Notes under the pieces: generated by a model | Database searches by the model: none | What the model was told of the DNA's origin: nothing | The model's input: only the letters and a program-made list of their open reading frames with translations | Translations under genes and position numbers: made by a program | NCBI RefSeq assembly: GCF_020685205.1 | Contig: NZ_JAJERB010000007.1 | Location: forward strand, 124,001-188,000 | Reading direction: 5' to 3' | Length of the DNA: 64,000 nucleotides | Source: Hymenobacter translucens | GTDB lineage: Bacteria; Bacteroidota; Bacteroidia; Cytophagales; Hymenobacteraceae | Part shown: piece after piece, positions 43,472 through 52,571 of the stretch | Position numbering within the stretch: the first letter of the stretch is position 1 | Layout: each line of letters opens with the position of its first letter

Positions 43472-45349
43472 CTACCGGTAGCCGGCCGCCTGCAGGGCGA
43501 ACAGCTCGGCGTAGCGCCCCTCCCGGGCCAGCAGCTCGGCGTGGGAGCCCATTTCCACGAATTTCCCGTTTTCAATCACCAAGATCCGGTCGGCCATGCG
43601 TACGGTGCTGAAGCGGTGGGAAATGAGCACGGCGGTTTTGCCCTGGGTAAGCTCGGCAAACCGCTCAAACACCTCGTGCTCGGCCCGGGCGTCGAGGGCG
43701 GCGGTAGGCTCGTCGAGAATCAGCAGCTGGGCGTCGCGCATGTAGGCCCGGCCCAGCGCAATCTTCTGCCACTCGCCCCCGCTTAAATCCACGCCCCCGG
43801 CAAAACGACGGCCGATCAGCTGGTCGTAGCCGCCGGGCAGCTTCTTGATGACCGTATCGGCCAGGCTCTGGGCGGCCGCCGACTGAATCCGCTCCTGGTT
43901 GCCCATTTCCTCGATCCGGCCCACGGCCAGGTTCTGGGCCGCCGACAGGTGAAAGCGCACGAAGTCCTGAAAAATCACCCCAATTTCGTGGCGCAGCTCG
44001 GCCGGGTCGTACTCGCGCAGGTCGTGGCCGTCGAGCAGGATACGCCCTTCGGTAGGGTCGTAAAGCCGGGCCAGCAGCTTGACGAGCGTGGTTTTTCCCG
44101 CCCCGTTTTCGCCTACCAGGGCCAGCTTCTCCCCGGCCTTCAGCTCGAAGCTCAGGTTGCGCAGCACCCACTTGTCGGTGTTGCGGTACTGAAAGCCTAC
44201 GTTCTCGAACACGAAGCCCTGGCGGATCGGGCGCGGAAACGGCCGTATGGCCTTGGTTTCGTCGCGCACGATGCGGGGCTGGAGGTGGAAGAAGTCGAAA
44301 AAGTCCTGCAGGTACAAGGCTCCTTCGGCCACGCTGCTGAACCGGCTCAGGATGCCTTCGAGCAAGCCGCGCATCCGCCCGAAGGAGCCCGCCAGGAAGG
44401 TAAGCTGACCAATGGATATCCGCCCCCGCACGGCCTGGCTGATGATGTAGACGTAGGCCGCGTAGTAGCCGGCCGCGCCCACCGCCGCGAAGAACGTACC
44501 CCAGCCGGCCCGGCGAATCACCAGCGCTTTGTTCTGCTGGTAAAAGGTGTCGGACAGCTCCCGGAACCGGTTGATCAGAAAGCCCGACAGCCCGAAGATC
44601 TTCACTTCCTTGGCCGTTTCGTCGGAGGCACCGGTCTGGCGCAGGTAGTCCAGCTCCCGCCGCTCGGGCGTCCAGCCGTGCACGAGCGAGTAGCTGCGCT
44701 CATTGAAGTGCGACTCGCCCAGAAACGCCGGCACCACCGCCACCAGCAAGAGCAACAAAAGCCAGGGGTTGAAGCTGATCAAGCCTATAGCCAGAAAGCC
44801 CATGGTAATCAGGTCCTGGGCCTGGCTGAGCACCTGCGACATCAGCACGGTGCGCGACAACGTCTGGCGCCGGGCCCGCTCCAGCTTGTCATAGAAGGTG
44901 CTGTCCTCGAACTGGTCGAGGTCGAGCTGGGCGGCGTGCTCCATGATGCGCACCGACGAGCGGTTGGCGAACAGGTCGCCGAGCAGGGAGTCGAGCAGGG
45001 CCACGCCCCGACCCAGGGCATCGGACAGAATGGCCAGACCAAACTCCAGGGCCACGAGCTGAAACACCGGCCGCAGGGCGGTGTGGGGGCTCGGGTGCTG
45101 GGCCAGGCCGATGATGGTGTCGAGGATCAGCTTGGCCACGTAGAGCATCGCCACCGGCAGGGCGGCCCGCAGCAGCCGCAGGGCAATGTTGCCGAGCGTC
45201 AGGGCCGGGCTGGTTTGCCAGATCAGCCCCAGAAACTCGGGCAGGTTGCGCAAAGCCGAAAACCGCTCCTGCACCGTGAGGGCAGGCTTGCCGTCGGGGC
45301 GCGGACGCTTGGCGGACAGCTTCGCCATTTTTCGTGAAAGCCAGGACAT
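43472..45349 (-). CDS. ABC exporter with fused membrane and ATPase domains
   Basis: The chosen start MSWLSRKMAKL (45349) gives about 625 residues; MAKLSAKRP (45328) is also possible. Residues 30-350 form the six-helix type IV exporter domain (ALPVAMLYVAKLILDTIIGL, VAVVPAFLGE, AAVGAAGYYAAYVYIIS). The ATPase follows: Walker A VGENGAGKTTLVKLL, Q-loop VIFQDFVRFH, signature LSGGEWQKIALGRA, Walker B LLILDEPTAALDA, and switch His in ISHRFSTVR. It is a half-transporter that should act as a homodimer. The cargo (lipid, peptide or drug) cannot be told. It is monocistronic. Confidence 0.93.
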   Translation of the reverse strand: MSWLSRKMAKLSAKRPRPDGKPALTVQERFSALRNLPEFLGLIWQTSPALTLGNIALRLLRAALPVAMLYVAKLILDTIIGLAQHPSPHTALRPVFQLVALEFGLAILSDALGRGVALLDSLLGDLFANRSSVRIMEHAAQLDLDQFEDSTFYDKLERARRQTLSRTVLMSQVLSQAQDLITMGFLAIGLISFNPWLLLLLLVAVVPAFLGESHFNERSYSLVHGWTPERRELDYLRQTGASDETAKEVKIFGLSGFLINRFRELSDTFYQQNKALVIRRAGWGTFFAAVGAAGYYAAYVYIISQAVRGRISIGQLTFLAGSFGRMRGLLEGILSRFSSVAEGALYLQDFFDFFHLQPRIVRDETKAIRPFPRPIRQGFVFENVGFQYRNTDKWVLRNLSFELKAGEKLALVGENGAGKTTLVKLLARLYDPTEGRILLDGHDLREYDPAELRHEIGVIFQDFVRFHLSAAQNLAVGRIEEMGNQERIQSAAAQSLADTVIKKLPGGYDQLIGRRFAGGVDLSGGEWQKIALGRAYMRDAQLLILDEPTAALDARAEHEVFERFAELTQGKTAVLISHRFSTVRMADRILVIENGKFVEMGSHAELLAREGRYAELFALQAAGYR

Positions 45350-45764
45350 AGACGCAGGGGCAGCACATACTTCGCGCCGAAACGCGGGAGCCGCCGTTTT
45401 GGCAGCCGGACAGAGGTACGTACTGGCGGGCAGGGAAGGTGGATTCACCCGGGCTTGACCAAACCGACGGCTTCCCGCTGTGAGAACTGCTGCAAACCGA
45501 CCACGACGCCGGGAGCTCAGGCCGGTTTGCTAGTTTCTAAGAAGGATGCTATTTCTAGTCGAAGGCTGGCAGCCACCTAGTTGAGACCTTGAAGCCATCT
45601 TCCCGCCATCTTCAGTTTCAGCCGCGTCGGAAAAGTGCAAGTTCAGCAAGCGGGTGCTGCTACTGCCCGGCCCTTCCCGCTGACGTAGCCGACCGGGGCG
45701 ACGTTACCGCCGTAAACGGGCTCGTATCTTTAGCCCCACCTGCCGTACTCCTCACCGCTGCTCT
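45350..45764. other. 415-bp gap between divergent genes
   Basis: I find no coding frame with similarity here. TATCTTTA at 45725-45732 is one base from the -7 consensus and is a likely promoter of the small gene at 45765. No hairpin with a T-tract was noticed. Confidence 0.4.
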
Positions 45765-46100
45765 ATGATCCGCCTCCTTTCTGCCTTCCTCTTGTGCTGC
45801 GCCCTTTCCACTGCCGCCGTAGCCCAGCAGGCTCAGCCCGCTCCCACCCCTACTCAGCCGGTCTACGGCCTCGCAATGGTCGACGGACCCAACCTCGGCA
45901 ACCGGTACTTTCTCATCCTCAACGACGGCGTGACGCCTAACCCGAAGCAAAGCTACTACCAGGAGAACGGCAAGGACCGGGTTTTTGCCGACGAGGCCGC
46001 CATACTCAACTTCCTGTATAGCCAGGGCTGGGAGGTGATTCCCAACCCCAGCTCCGTGCCCGGCCCCTCGCGCTACCTGCTGAAGCGGCGCGGCCGGTAG
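45765..46100 (+). CDS. Small secreted protein of unknown function
   Basis: This 111-residue product has a signal peptide (LLSAFLLCCALSTAAVAQQ) with cleavage likely after AVA. The mature part of about 90 residues has GNRYFLILNDGVTPNP, DEAAILNFLYSQGWEVI and a basic end LLKRRGR. Its shape resembles small Bacteroidetes proteins with an N-terminal signal and one mixed alpha-beta domain, but I do not recognise a family. A near-consensus -7 box lies 33 bp upstream. Confidence 0.7.
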   Translation: MIRLLSAFLLCCALSTAAVAQQAQPAPTPTQPVYGLAMVDGPNLGNRYFLILNDGVTPNPKQSYYQENGKDRVFADEAAILNFLYSQGWEVIPNPSSVPGPSRYLLKRRGR

Positions 46101-46309
46101 CTGCCAGCCCGTAAAGCCACCGCCGACCTTCGCCGTTCCCGGCTAAAGGGCGACCCTTACGGCTCATGCCCGCTTCTGCCCTCCGCGTCTGCACCATCGG
46201 CTTATGGCCGACATTTCTTCGAATGCTATTTAGCGGCATCTGAGCGTTTTTAATGCTTTCGGCCGGCAAAAAGGGTAGCAGACCATGAATTAGACGGCAT
46301 GTTCTGCCG

Positions 46310-48058
46310 CTACTCCACCAGCAGGCGTTGGGCCCGCGCCCCGCTGCGCACCAGGTACACGCCCGGGGCCAGCCCGTCCGGCAGCGACAGGAAGGCCGTG
46401 CCTGTCCCATCGGCCAGGACATTCAGCCGTGGGCGGCCCAGCGCGTCGAGCACGGTCACCCGGGCCCCAGCCGGCAGCCCGCGTACCTGGCAGGTGCTCC
46501 GGGCCGGGTTAGGGAACAAGGCGAAAGCCGGCGTGCCAGCCAACGGCGCGCCAGTGGCCAGCACGGCGGCTCCGGACAGGACGGCCACGTATCCAGTAGC
46601 CCCGCTGCTGCGGCCCATCAGGGTCAGGTTGCCGAAACTGGCCGAGCTGGCGAAGGTACCGCTGATAAAGGCATTGCCGCGCGCGTCCACCGCCACCCCG
46701 GTGGCGAAGTCCTCGCCGCCGCCACCGGCCCGCACGGCCCACTCGCAGGCGCCCGTAGTCGCGGCGAACTTAGCCGTGAACGCATCATAGCTTCCCGCTG
46801 AGTTCAGGGCCGTGGCTGTTGGACTGGTGCCAAAGCTGGCCGTACCCTGGAAATATCCCGCTACCAAGACGTTGCCGCCTGCGTCCACCGTCAACCCGAA
46901 GCCGTAATCTTCGACGCTGCCGCCGGCCCCCACGGCCCAGGCGCAGGCGCCGGTAGCGGCGGCGAACTTGGCCACGAACACATCAATACTACCAGCCGAG
47001 GTCAGGTTCGTGGCCGTTGGGCTGGTGCCGAAGCTGGCCGTGCCGCCAAAGACACCTGTGAGCAGGGCGTTGCCGCCTGCGTCCACCGCAACCGCATAGC
47101 CGTAATCACTTCTGCTGCCGCCGGCCCGCACGGCCCACATGCAGGCGCCCGTGGCGGCAGTGAACTTGGCGAGGAAGACATCATAGCTACCTACTGAGGT
47201 TAAGGCCGTGGCCGTTGGGCTGGTGCTAAAGTTGGCCGTGCCACCGAAGATACCCGTGACCAGGGCATTGCCGCTGGCATCTGCCGCTATTCCGTAGCCC
47301 AGATCATCGCTGTTGCCCCTGGCCTGCACGGCCCAGGCGCAGGCGCCCGTGGCAGCGCTGAACTTGGCCACGAATATGCCGCTGCGCCCTGCCGTCAGGA
47401 CCGTGGCGGTTGGGCTGGTGCCAAAGCTGACCGTGCCGGCGAAGCCCCCCGTAACTAGGGCGTTGCCGCTTGCGTCAACGGCCACCGCAGTGCCGGTATC
47501 AAAGCCGCTGCCGCCGGCCCGCACGGCCCACACGCAGGCGCCGGTAGCGGCGGCGAACTTGGCGACGAACACATCGTTGCTTCCCGCTGAGGTCAGGGTC
47601 GTAGCCGTTGGGCCGGTGCCGAAGCTGGCGACACTGGTGAAGTTCCCGGTAACCAGGGCGTTGCCATCCGCGTCAACGGCCATTCCGAAACTGGTATCTC
47701 CGGTGCTGCCGCCAACCCGCACGGCCCATAGCCAATCCCCGGTGACGGCGCTGCGCTTAGCCACGAAGACGTCGTCGCCATTCCCTGCCGAGACCAGCGT
47801 GGTGCCGCCCAGCACCAGGGTACCGCTGAAGGTGGCCGACACGTACTGGTTGCCAGCCGGGTCGGTCGCCACCCCATGCCTGTAGGAATAGCCGTTGCCC
47901 CCGCTCAGGTTCAGGCTCGCGGCCTGGGCAAAGGCGGGGGCCTGTGCCCGAGCAGAGTTGGTTAGCAGCAGGAAGAGCAGCAGCCCGAACAGTTGGGGAA
48001 CAAGGCGGGTCGCCTGTCGGACACGCCGGGGCCGGGCAACGGTAAAAAGACAAGTCAT
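46310..48058 (-). CDS. T9SS-secreted tandem-repeat (SBBP-type) protein
   Basis: This 582-residue protein has a signal sequence ([17 protein letters not shown]) and about seven tandem units of roughly 65 residues with the pattern [28 protein letters not shown], [15 protein letters not shown]. These resemble SBBP/beta-propeller repeats of extracellular proteins. The C-terminal sorting domain starts at [12 protein letters not shown] and ends in QRLLVE. The repeats are very similar to each other, also at DNA level (about 195-198 bp), so copy number may vary. It is probably surface exposed and structural or adhesive; no catalytic residue is seen. Confidence 0.88.
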   Translation of the reverse strand: MTCLFTVARPRRVRQATRLVPQLFGLLLFLLLTNSARAQAPAFAQAASLNLSGGNGYSYRHGVATDPAGNQYVSATFSGTLVLGGTTLVSAGNGDDVFVAKRSAVTGDWLWAVRVGGSTGDTSFGMAVDADGNALVTGNFTSVASFGTGPTATTLTSAGSNDVFVAKFAAATGACVWAVRAGGSGFDTGTAVAVDASGNALVTGGFAGTVSFGTSPTATVLTAGRSGIFVAKFSAATGACAWAVQARGNSDDLGYGIAADASGNALVTGIFGGTANFSTSPTATALTSVGSYDVFLAKFTAATGACMWAVRAGGSRSDYGYAVAVDAGGNALLTGVFGGTASFGTSPTATNLTSAGSIDVFVAKFAAATGACAWAVGAGGSVEDYGFGLTVDAGGNVLVAGYFQGTASFGTSPTATALNSAGSYDAFTAKFAATTGACEWAVRAGGGGEDFATGVAVDARGNAFISGTFASSASFGNLTLMGRSSGATGYVAVLSGAAVLATGAPLAGTPAFALFPNPARSTCQVRGLPAGARVTVLDALGRPRLNVLADGTGTAFLSLPDGLAPGVYLVRSGARAQRLLVE

Positions 48059-48380
48059 TGAATAGTCGTGAAAGGGGTGGCAAAATGCGCTTTTTACCTG
48101 CTGGCGCGAAGCAAACCACGTTTGCCTCCAAGATAGATTTTTTTGGCTTTTCAGTAATAAGCCAGCGCGTACGTTACGGCTCCGGAGTGATGAGATTAGC
48201 CAGCTTTACCGAACTAGTGATGCAGGCTGACCTTAGGGACTTCCTTTGCTGCGTCCGGCCCGGCTGCACGCGCGGTGGGCCACGTCAAGGCGGCTAAGGC
48301 ATGATATGCATCATCCTACTGCTAGACAACGACGTGTTCAAGCCGGCCTCGCTGCTGCGGGCCTACGGGGCATGTAGCTA
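48059..48380. other. Intergenic region with decayed sequence upstream of the recombinase remnant
   Basis: No intact gene is present. Frames here carry no recognisable domain, and a stop codon just before 48381 cuts off the recombinase frame. It may contain degraded 5' parts of the same recombinase gene, but I cannot align them. Confidence 0.4.
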
Positions 48381-48681
48381 AAAACTGCTTACCACGCGTG
48401 CGCTATCCGTACCTTTACTGCCGCATGTGCAGCTTCCGGGCGGCATCATGCGGCTGACCCTGCCGTATCATTTGGGCCGCAAGACCTTTGTGACGCTCAG
48501 GATTGCCAAGGGCGTGCCTAGCTCCCAGGTGATGATGACGACGGGCCATCAGCCCTGGTCGAGCTTTAACCACTACCTGGGTATCAACGAGGCGGAATTA
48601 CTGGACGCTTACCGCAAGGCCACCAGAAGGGTGGCAAATTGCTCGTCATTCCGGCCTGCCTCCGCTTACCCTGAAACATAG
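48381..48681 (+). pseudogene. C-terminal remnant of a tyrosine recombinase (phage-type integrase)
   Basis: This open frame reads ALSVPLLPHVQLPGG and then MRLTLPYHLGRKTFVTLRI, with GVPSSQVMMTTGHQ, SFNHYLGINEAELL and AYRKATRR. That is the catalytic end of a Bacteroidetes tyrosine recombinase: H-x-x-R (HLGR), TGH, and a Tyr in NHYLGI. The N-terminal core-binding part and the first catalytic Arg are absent, and the frame is blocked by a stop at about 48378. It marks a lost or degraded integrative element at this site, next to an MFS gene whose start is unusual. Confidence 0.82.
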
Positions 48682-48689
48682 AAAGTTCA

Positions 48690-49910
48690 TTGAGTACCTC
48701 AAAGCGCGATATTCCGGCCGCCACCCCGGGCAAGGTTTACACCATCGGCTTCTGGCTGATGTGTCTCAGCTCGTTTCTGTTCTTCATGAGCTTTAACATG
48801 CTGCTGCCCGAGCTGCCCGATTTCCTCACGCGGCTGGGCGGGGCCGAGTACAAGGGGCTGATTATTGCGCTTTTCACCGTTACGGCCGGCCTGTCCCGGC
48901 CCTTCAGCGGCAAGCTGGCCGATACCGTGGGCCGGATTCCGGTGATGGTATTCGGGTCGCTGGTGTGCTTTATCTGCGGCTTTTTCTACCCCTGGGTGAG
49001 CACCGTGGCGGGCTTTCTGCTGCTGCGCCTGCTCCACGGCTTCAGCACCGGCTTCAAGCCCACCGGCACCGCTGCCTTTATTGCCGACATCATTCCCTAC
49101 GAGCGGCGGGGCGAAGCCATGGGGCTACTCGGGGTGGCCGGCAGCCTGGGCATGGCCCTGGGCCCCGCCATCGGCCCCCAACTAACGGCCGCCACGTCCC
49201 TGAACACGCTCTTTTACTGCTCGTCGGGGCTGGCTTTGCTGAGCTTGGTGGTCCAGGGCACCATGACCGAAACCCTGCCCGTGGAGCAGCGGCAGCGCTT
49301 TAGCTGGAAGCTGCTGCGCCTGGAGTGGGACGAGATTCTGGAGCCGAAAGTATTTGCCCCGGCTTTGGTAACGCTGCTCTGCCTGTTTCCCTTCGGCGCG
49401 GTGCTCACCGTCATTCCCGACCAGAGCCTGGCGCTGGGCTTGAAGCCGGCCGACAAAGGCCTGTTTTTCAGTTGCTTTACCGGAGCTTCGCTGGTCGTGC
49501 GCCTCGTAGCCGGCCGGGCGTCCGATACCTACGGCCGCCTGCCCGTGCTGCGGGCATCGGCCGCCCTGATGGTCGTGTCGCTCGGGATGCTGGTCCTGGC
49601 GCAGTCGGTGCCGCTGTTCCTGGCCGCAGCCGTCACCTTTGGTACGGCGGCGGGTTTGAACTCCCCTACCCTGTACGCCTGGACTATCGACCTCAGCGAC
49701 GAAACCCGCCGGGGGCGGGCCGTGGCCACCATGTACATTGCCCTGGAGGTCGGCATCGGCCTGGGCGCCCTGCTGGCCGGCTGGATTTTCGGCAACGAAA
49801 CGAGCCGCCTGCCCTACGTGCACGGGCTGAGCATGAGCCTGGTGCTGGCCGCCCTGATCTACCTGCTTGTTGGCGTCAGGTCCCGGAAACCGGAAAGCCC
49901 GTCCGCGTAG
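48690..49910 (+). CDS. Major facilitator superfamily transporter
   Basis: This 406-residue protein has about 12 membrane helices. GKLADTVGRIPVMVFG is the MFS motif A loop between helices 2 and 3, and GRASDTYGRLPVLRA is its repeat in the second half. PTGTAAFIADIIPYERRGEAMGL has the helix 4-5 region, read here in two parts. The start appears to be TTG (48690), reading Met-Ser-Thr-Ser-Lys-Arg; no ATG lies in frame before the first helix. It begins 9 bp after the recombinase remnant, so the native upstream region may have been changed. The substrate is not known; sugar or drug export are typical for this group. Confidence 0.9.
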   Translation: MSTSKRDIPAATPGKVYTIGFWLMCLSSFLFFMSFNMLLPELPDFLTRLGGAEYKGLIIALFTVTAGLSRPFSGKLADTVGRIPVMVFGSLVCFICGFFYPWVSTVAGFLLLRLLHGFSTGFKPTGTAAFIADIIPYERRGEAMGLLGVAGSLGMALGPAIGPQLTAATSLNTLFYCSSGLALLSLVVQGTMTETLPVEQRQRFSWKLLRLEWDEILEPKVFAPALVTLLCLFPFGAVLTVIPDQSLALGLKPADKGLFFSCFTGASLVVRLVAGRASDTYGRLPVLRASAALMVVSLGMLVLAQSVPLFLAAAVTFGTAAGLNSPTLYAWTIDLSDETRRGRAVATMYIALEVGIGLGALLAGWIFGNETSRLPYVHGLSMSLVLAALIYLLVGVRSRKPESPSA

Positions 49911-49959
49911 GCGCGTCGGCTTGTCGGTCGGTTTATAGCTGACTGATAAGCCGACGCGC
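49911..49959 (+). terminator. Hairpin after the MFS gene
   Basis: GCGCGTCGGCTT at 49911-49922 pairs perfectly with AAGCCGACGCGC at 49948-49959. The loop is about 25 nt and no T-tract follows, so it is a weaker terminator candidate. Confidence 0.6.
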
Positions 49960-50178
49960 CGACGCGGGCCAGTGGCTTTCAGAAGAAGAGCGGGATTGAG
50001 TTTAGCATTTCACTGCGCCGCTTTTGCATTGCTCGGAAAACCACTGCACTTTTAGCCTACCCTTATTGCAACTATACTCCCGGCCCGCCATGTGGGGCTG
50101 GCTCTGATTCTTTGCTTTTAAGCTGTTAATCCGCCCGCAGCTCCGCGGTTCACTTATCCGGTTACTCCTTTTTCACTT

Positions 50179-52188
50179 ATGGCTTCAACTCTACTCCGGT
50201 GCCTGAGCCTGGCCCTGATGCTGGGCAGTGTTTCCCCGCTTCCGGCCCTCGGGCAGGCCGACCCGATCAAGTTTGGCAAGGTCGAGCTCAAAGACCTCGA
50301 CGAAAAGAACTTCGTGGCCGACAGTGCCGCCGAGGCCGTCATTCTGTGCGATTATGGCCGCAGCCACGTAGAGCTGGTCAATAACAGCTTCCACTTGGTC
50401 TTCGAGCGGATCACGCGCATTAAGATCCTGAAGAAGTCGGGCTACGACTGGGCTACCGTGAAAGTGCCGCTGGTAAAGTTCGGCGGTACCCAGGAGCGGT
50501 TCAGCAGCCTGCGCGGCTTCACGTACAACGTGGTGAACGGCCAGCTGGTGAAAGACAAGCTGGAGTCGACGGCCATCTTCACCGAGCAGAACTCCACTAA
50601 TTTTTTCATCCGCAAGTTCACGATGCCCAACGTGCGCGAAGGCAGCATCATTGAATATGCCTACACCATCGGGTCCGACTTTCTGTTCAACTTCCAGGAC
50701 TGGCAGTTTGAGCATAAGATTCCCGTGCGCTGGAGCGAGTACCGGGCCAGCATTCCGGAGTACTTCGACTACAAAAAGCTGATGCAGGGCTACTACCCGC
50801 TGACCGTGCAGGAAAAGACTACCGGGGCTACCCAGATGCCGCTGCGGGGATACAGCGGAGTCCGTAACAACAGTGTCAGCGTCGAAAACTACCGCTGGGC
50901 CATGAAGGACCTGCCTGCTTTCCGCGAAGAGCCCTACATGACGAGCCCCCGCAACTTTATGGCGGGTATGAAGTTTGAGCTGGCTGGCATGAAATTTCCC
51001 GAAGAGCCTTACCGCGACGTATCGGGCAGCTGGGCCAAAATTTCCAAGGAGCTGCTGGAAAACGAAAACTTCGGGGCCCAGCTGGACCGGGGCGGCTTTC
51101 TGAAAGACGAAGTAAAGGCGCTGGTGGCCAAAAATGCTGACCCTCAGGCCCGCATTGCCGCCATTCACGACCTGGTGCGCACGTCAGTGAAGTACAACGG
51201 CTCGGACCACTTCTACACTTCCAAAACGCTCCGCAGCACCTTCGACAAGCACAGCGGCAACTCGGCCGACGTGAACCTGCTGCTGATTGCTTTGCTGCGC
51301 GAAGCCGGCTTTACGGTTCACCCCCTGCTGCTGAGCACCCGCGACCATGGCGTAATCAATACCAGCTTCCCGATGCTGTCGAGCTTCAATTATGTGGTAG
51401 GCAGCGTGACGTTGCCCGACGGCAAGCAGCTGCTGGTGGATGCCACCGAGGAGCTGGCCCCCTGCGGTCTGCTGCCGATGCGCTGCCTCAACGGCTCGGG
51501 CCGCCTGGTGCTGCCCCAGGTTAACGAGTTGGCCTGGACTGATCTGGCCCCGGCCCAGCGGTTTACGGAGTATCGGCAGATCAATCTGGTGCTGGATGAG
51601 AAAGGCGGCCTGAGCGGCAAGGTGCACCAGGAGCACAGCGGCTACGCCGCGCTGAGTCAGCGCGGCAAAGTTCGTAAGCTGGGCGAGCAGAAGTACGTGG
51701 AGGAGCTGGCCCAGCAGCATGAGGGCTGGAGCATTCCCAAGTACACCTTTGCCGAGCGCGACGCCCTGCACAAGCCCCTGACGCTCGACTACACCTTCGC
51801 CATTCCCGGCGCCGATGCTCCGGCCTCCGTGCTCTACTTAAGCCCCCTGCGCAGCCTGGGTGACGAGAAGAACCCGTTTGTGCGCGAAGGCCGCATGTTC
51901 CCGGTCGACTTCGGGGCCCCGATGGACGAAACCCTGATGGTGACCCTGACCCTGCCCGCCGGCTACGTGGTGGAAGAATTGCCCAAGCCCATCGCCCTGG
52001 AGCTGCCCGACAACGGCGGCCGGTTCGTGTACAACATCGCGCCCAACCAGAACACCCTGCAGATCGTGAGCCGGCTGAACCTGCGCAAGGCCGTGTACTC
52101 GGCCGAGGAGTATGCCTCGCTGCGCGAGTTCTACACCCGGGCCCTGGCCAAGCAGGCCGAGCAGATCGTGCTGAAAAAGAAGTCCTGA
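50179..52188 (+). CDS. DUF3857/transglutaminase-fold protein, first paralog (catalytic residues lost)
   Basis: This 669-residue secreted protein (signal LALMLGSVSPLPALGQ) has an N-terminal DUF3857 domain (about 40-260) and a transglutaminase-like domain (about 300-430). In active relatives the second domain has a GDCKD loop and an NHV segment; here the Cys is Ser (S362 in SGNSADVN) and the His is Tyr (Y405 in FNYVVGSV), while the Asp (D421 in LLVDATE) remains. It is thus a likely non-catalytic member. It is close to the next gene in sequence, and its last 325 bp are identical to that gene. A third gene at 54633 keeps the Cys and His. The role is unknown; binding of a wall or outer-membrane partner is possible. 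Confidence 0.9.
   Translation: MASTLLRCLSLALMLGSVSPLPALGQADPIKFGKVELKDLDEKNFVADSAAEAVILCDYGRSHVELVNNSFHLVFERITRIKILKKSGYDWATVKVPLVKFGGTQERFSSLRGFTYNVVNGQLVKDKLESTAIFTEQNSTNFFIRKFTMPNVREGSIIEYAYTIGSDFLFNFQDWQFEHKIPVRWSEYRASIPEYFDYKKLMQGYYPLTVQEKTTGATQMPLRGYSGVRNNSVSVENYRWAMKDLPAFREEPYMTSPRNFMAGMKFELAGMKFPEEPYRDVSGSWAKISKELLENENFGAQLDRGGFLKDEVKALVAKNADPQARIAAIHDLVRTSVKYNGSDHFYTSKTLRSTFDKHSGNSADVNLLLIALLREAGFTVHPLLLSTRDHGVINTSFPMLSSFNYVVGSVTLPDGKQLLVDATEELAPCGLLPMRCLNGSGRLVLPQVNELAWTDLAPAQRFTEYRQINLVLDEKGGLSGKVHQEHSGYAALSQRGKVRKLGEQKYVEELAQQHEGWSIPKYTFAERDALHKPLTLDYTFAIPGADAPASVLYLSPLRSLGDEKNPFVREGRMFPVDFGAPMDETLMVTLTLPAGYVVEELPKPIALELPDNGGRFVYNIAPNQNTLQIVSRLNLRKAVYSAEEYASLREFYTRALAKQAEQIVLKKKS
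51862..52186 (+). repeat. 325-bp identical tract, copy 1
   Basis: This segment at the 3' end of the first DUF3857 paralog is identical, base for base, to 54300-54624 in the second paralog. The identity ends at the stop codons, which differ (TGA versus TAA). Confidence 0.95.
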
Positions 52189-52571
52189 GGAACCAGAGCG
52201 GCGGCACGGGGCTGACGGCCCAACGTACCAAAGCGGGCAGCATGCCGGTTGGCGGGAGCTATTGTTCTGCCGGGTTCCTGTTGTTCCCGCTTGCACCGCC
52301 AGGGAGGGCATTGACCACCCGAACTCCAGACCGGCAGGGAGTTGGTAGCAGTCAGCCGTTTAACCGCGCGCAAGCTCAACCATTCGGTATTTTTCTACCT
52401 GGGTTTCTACGTTCGAATTTGTTTTACTCAGGAAACAGTTGCACTTTTATCCTACCCTTCATGCCCTTATGCTGGTCATCGGTCATTTTCCGGCTTGATC
52501 AGGATGTTTGCTAGTAAGTATTCCAGGCGCCAGAAGCTGGCGTGATTCACTTATCTGTTTTCCTTTTTTTT
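52189..52571. other. Duplicated promoter region between DUF3857 paralogs
   Basis: This 383-bp gap has no gene. A 20-bp segment at 52440-52459 matches 19 of 20 bases of 50045-50064, at a similar distance before the ATG (about 133-134 bp versus 132 bp). A second short match, TTCACTTATC, lies near each start. This suggests that the paralogs were copied together with a shared promoter region. No perfect TAnnTTTG box was found. Confidence 0.6.

Noticed and set aside
46101..46309. Possible insertion-sequence remnant between two genes
   Set aside because: A minus-strand frame here gives a peptide without a transposase domain, and I found no inverted repeats or target-site duplication.
48302..48378. 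Short frame just before the recombinase remnant
   Set aside because: It ends at a stop and shows no integrase motif; I could not align it with the missing N-terminal part.
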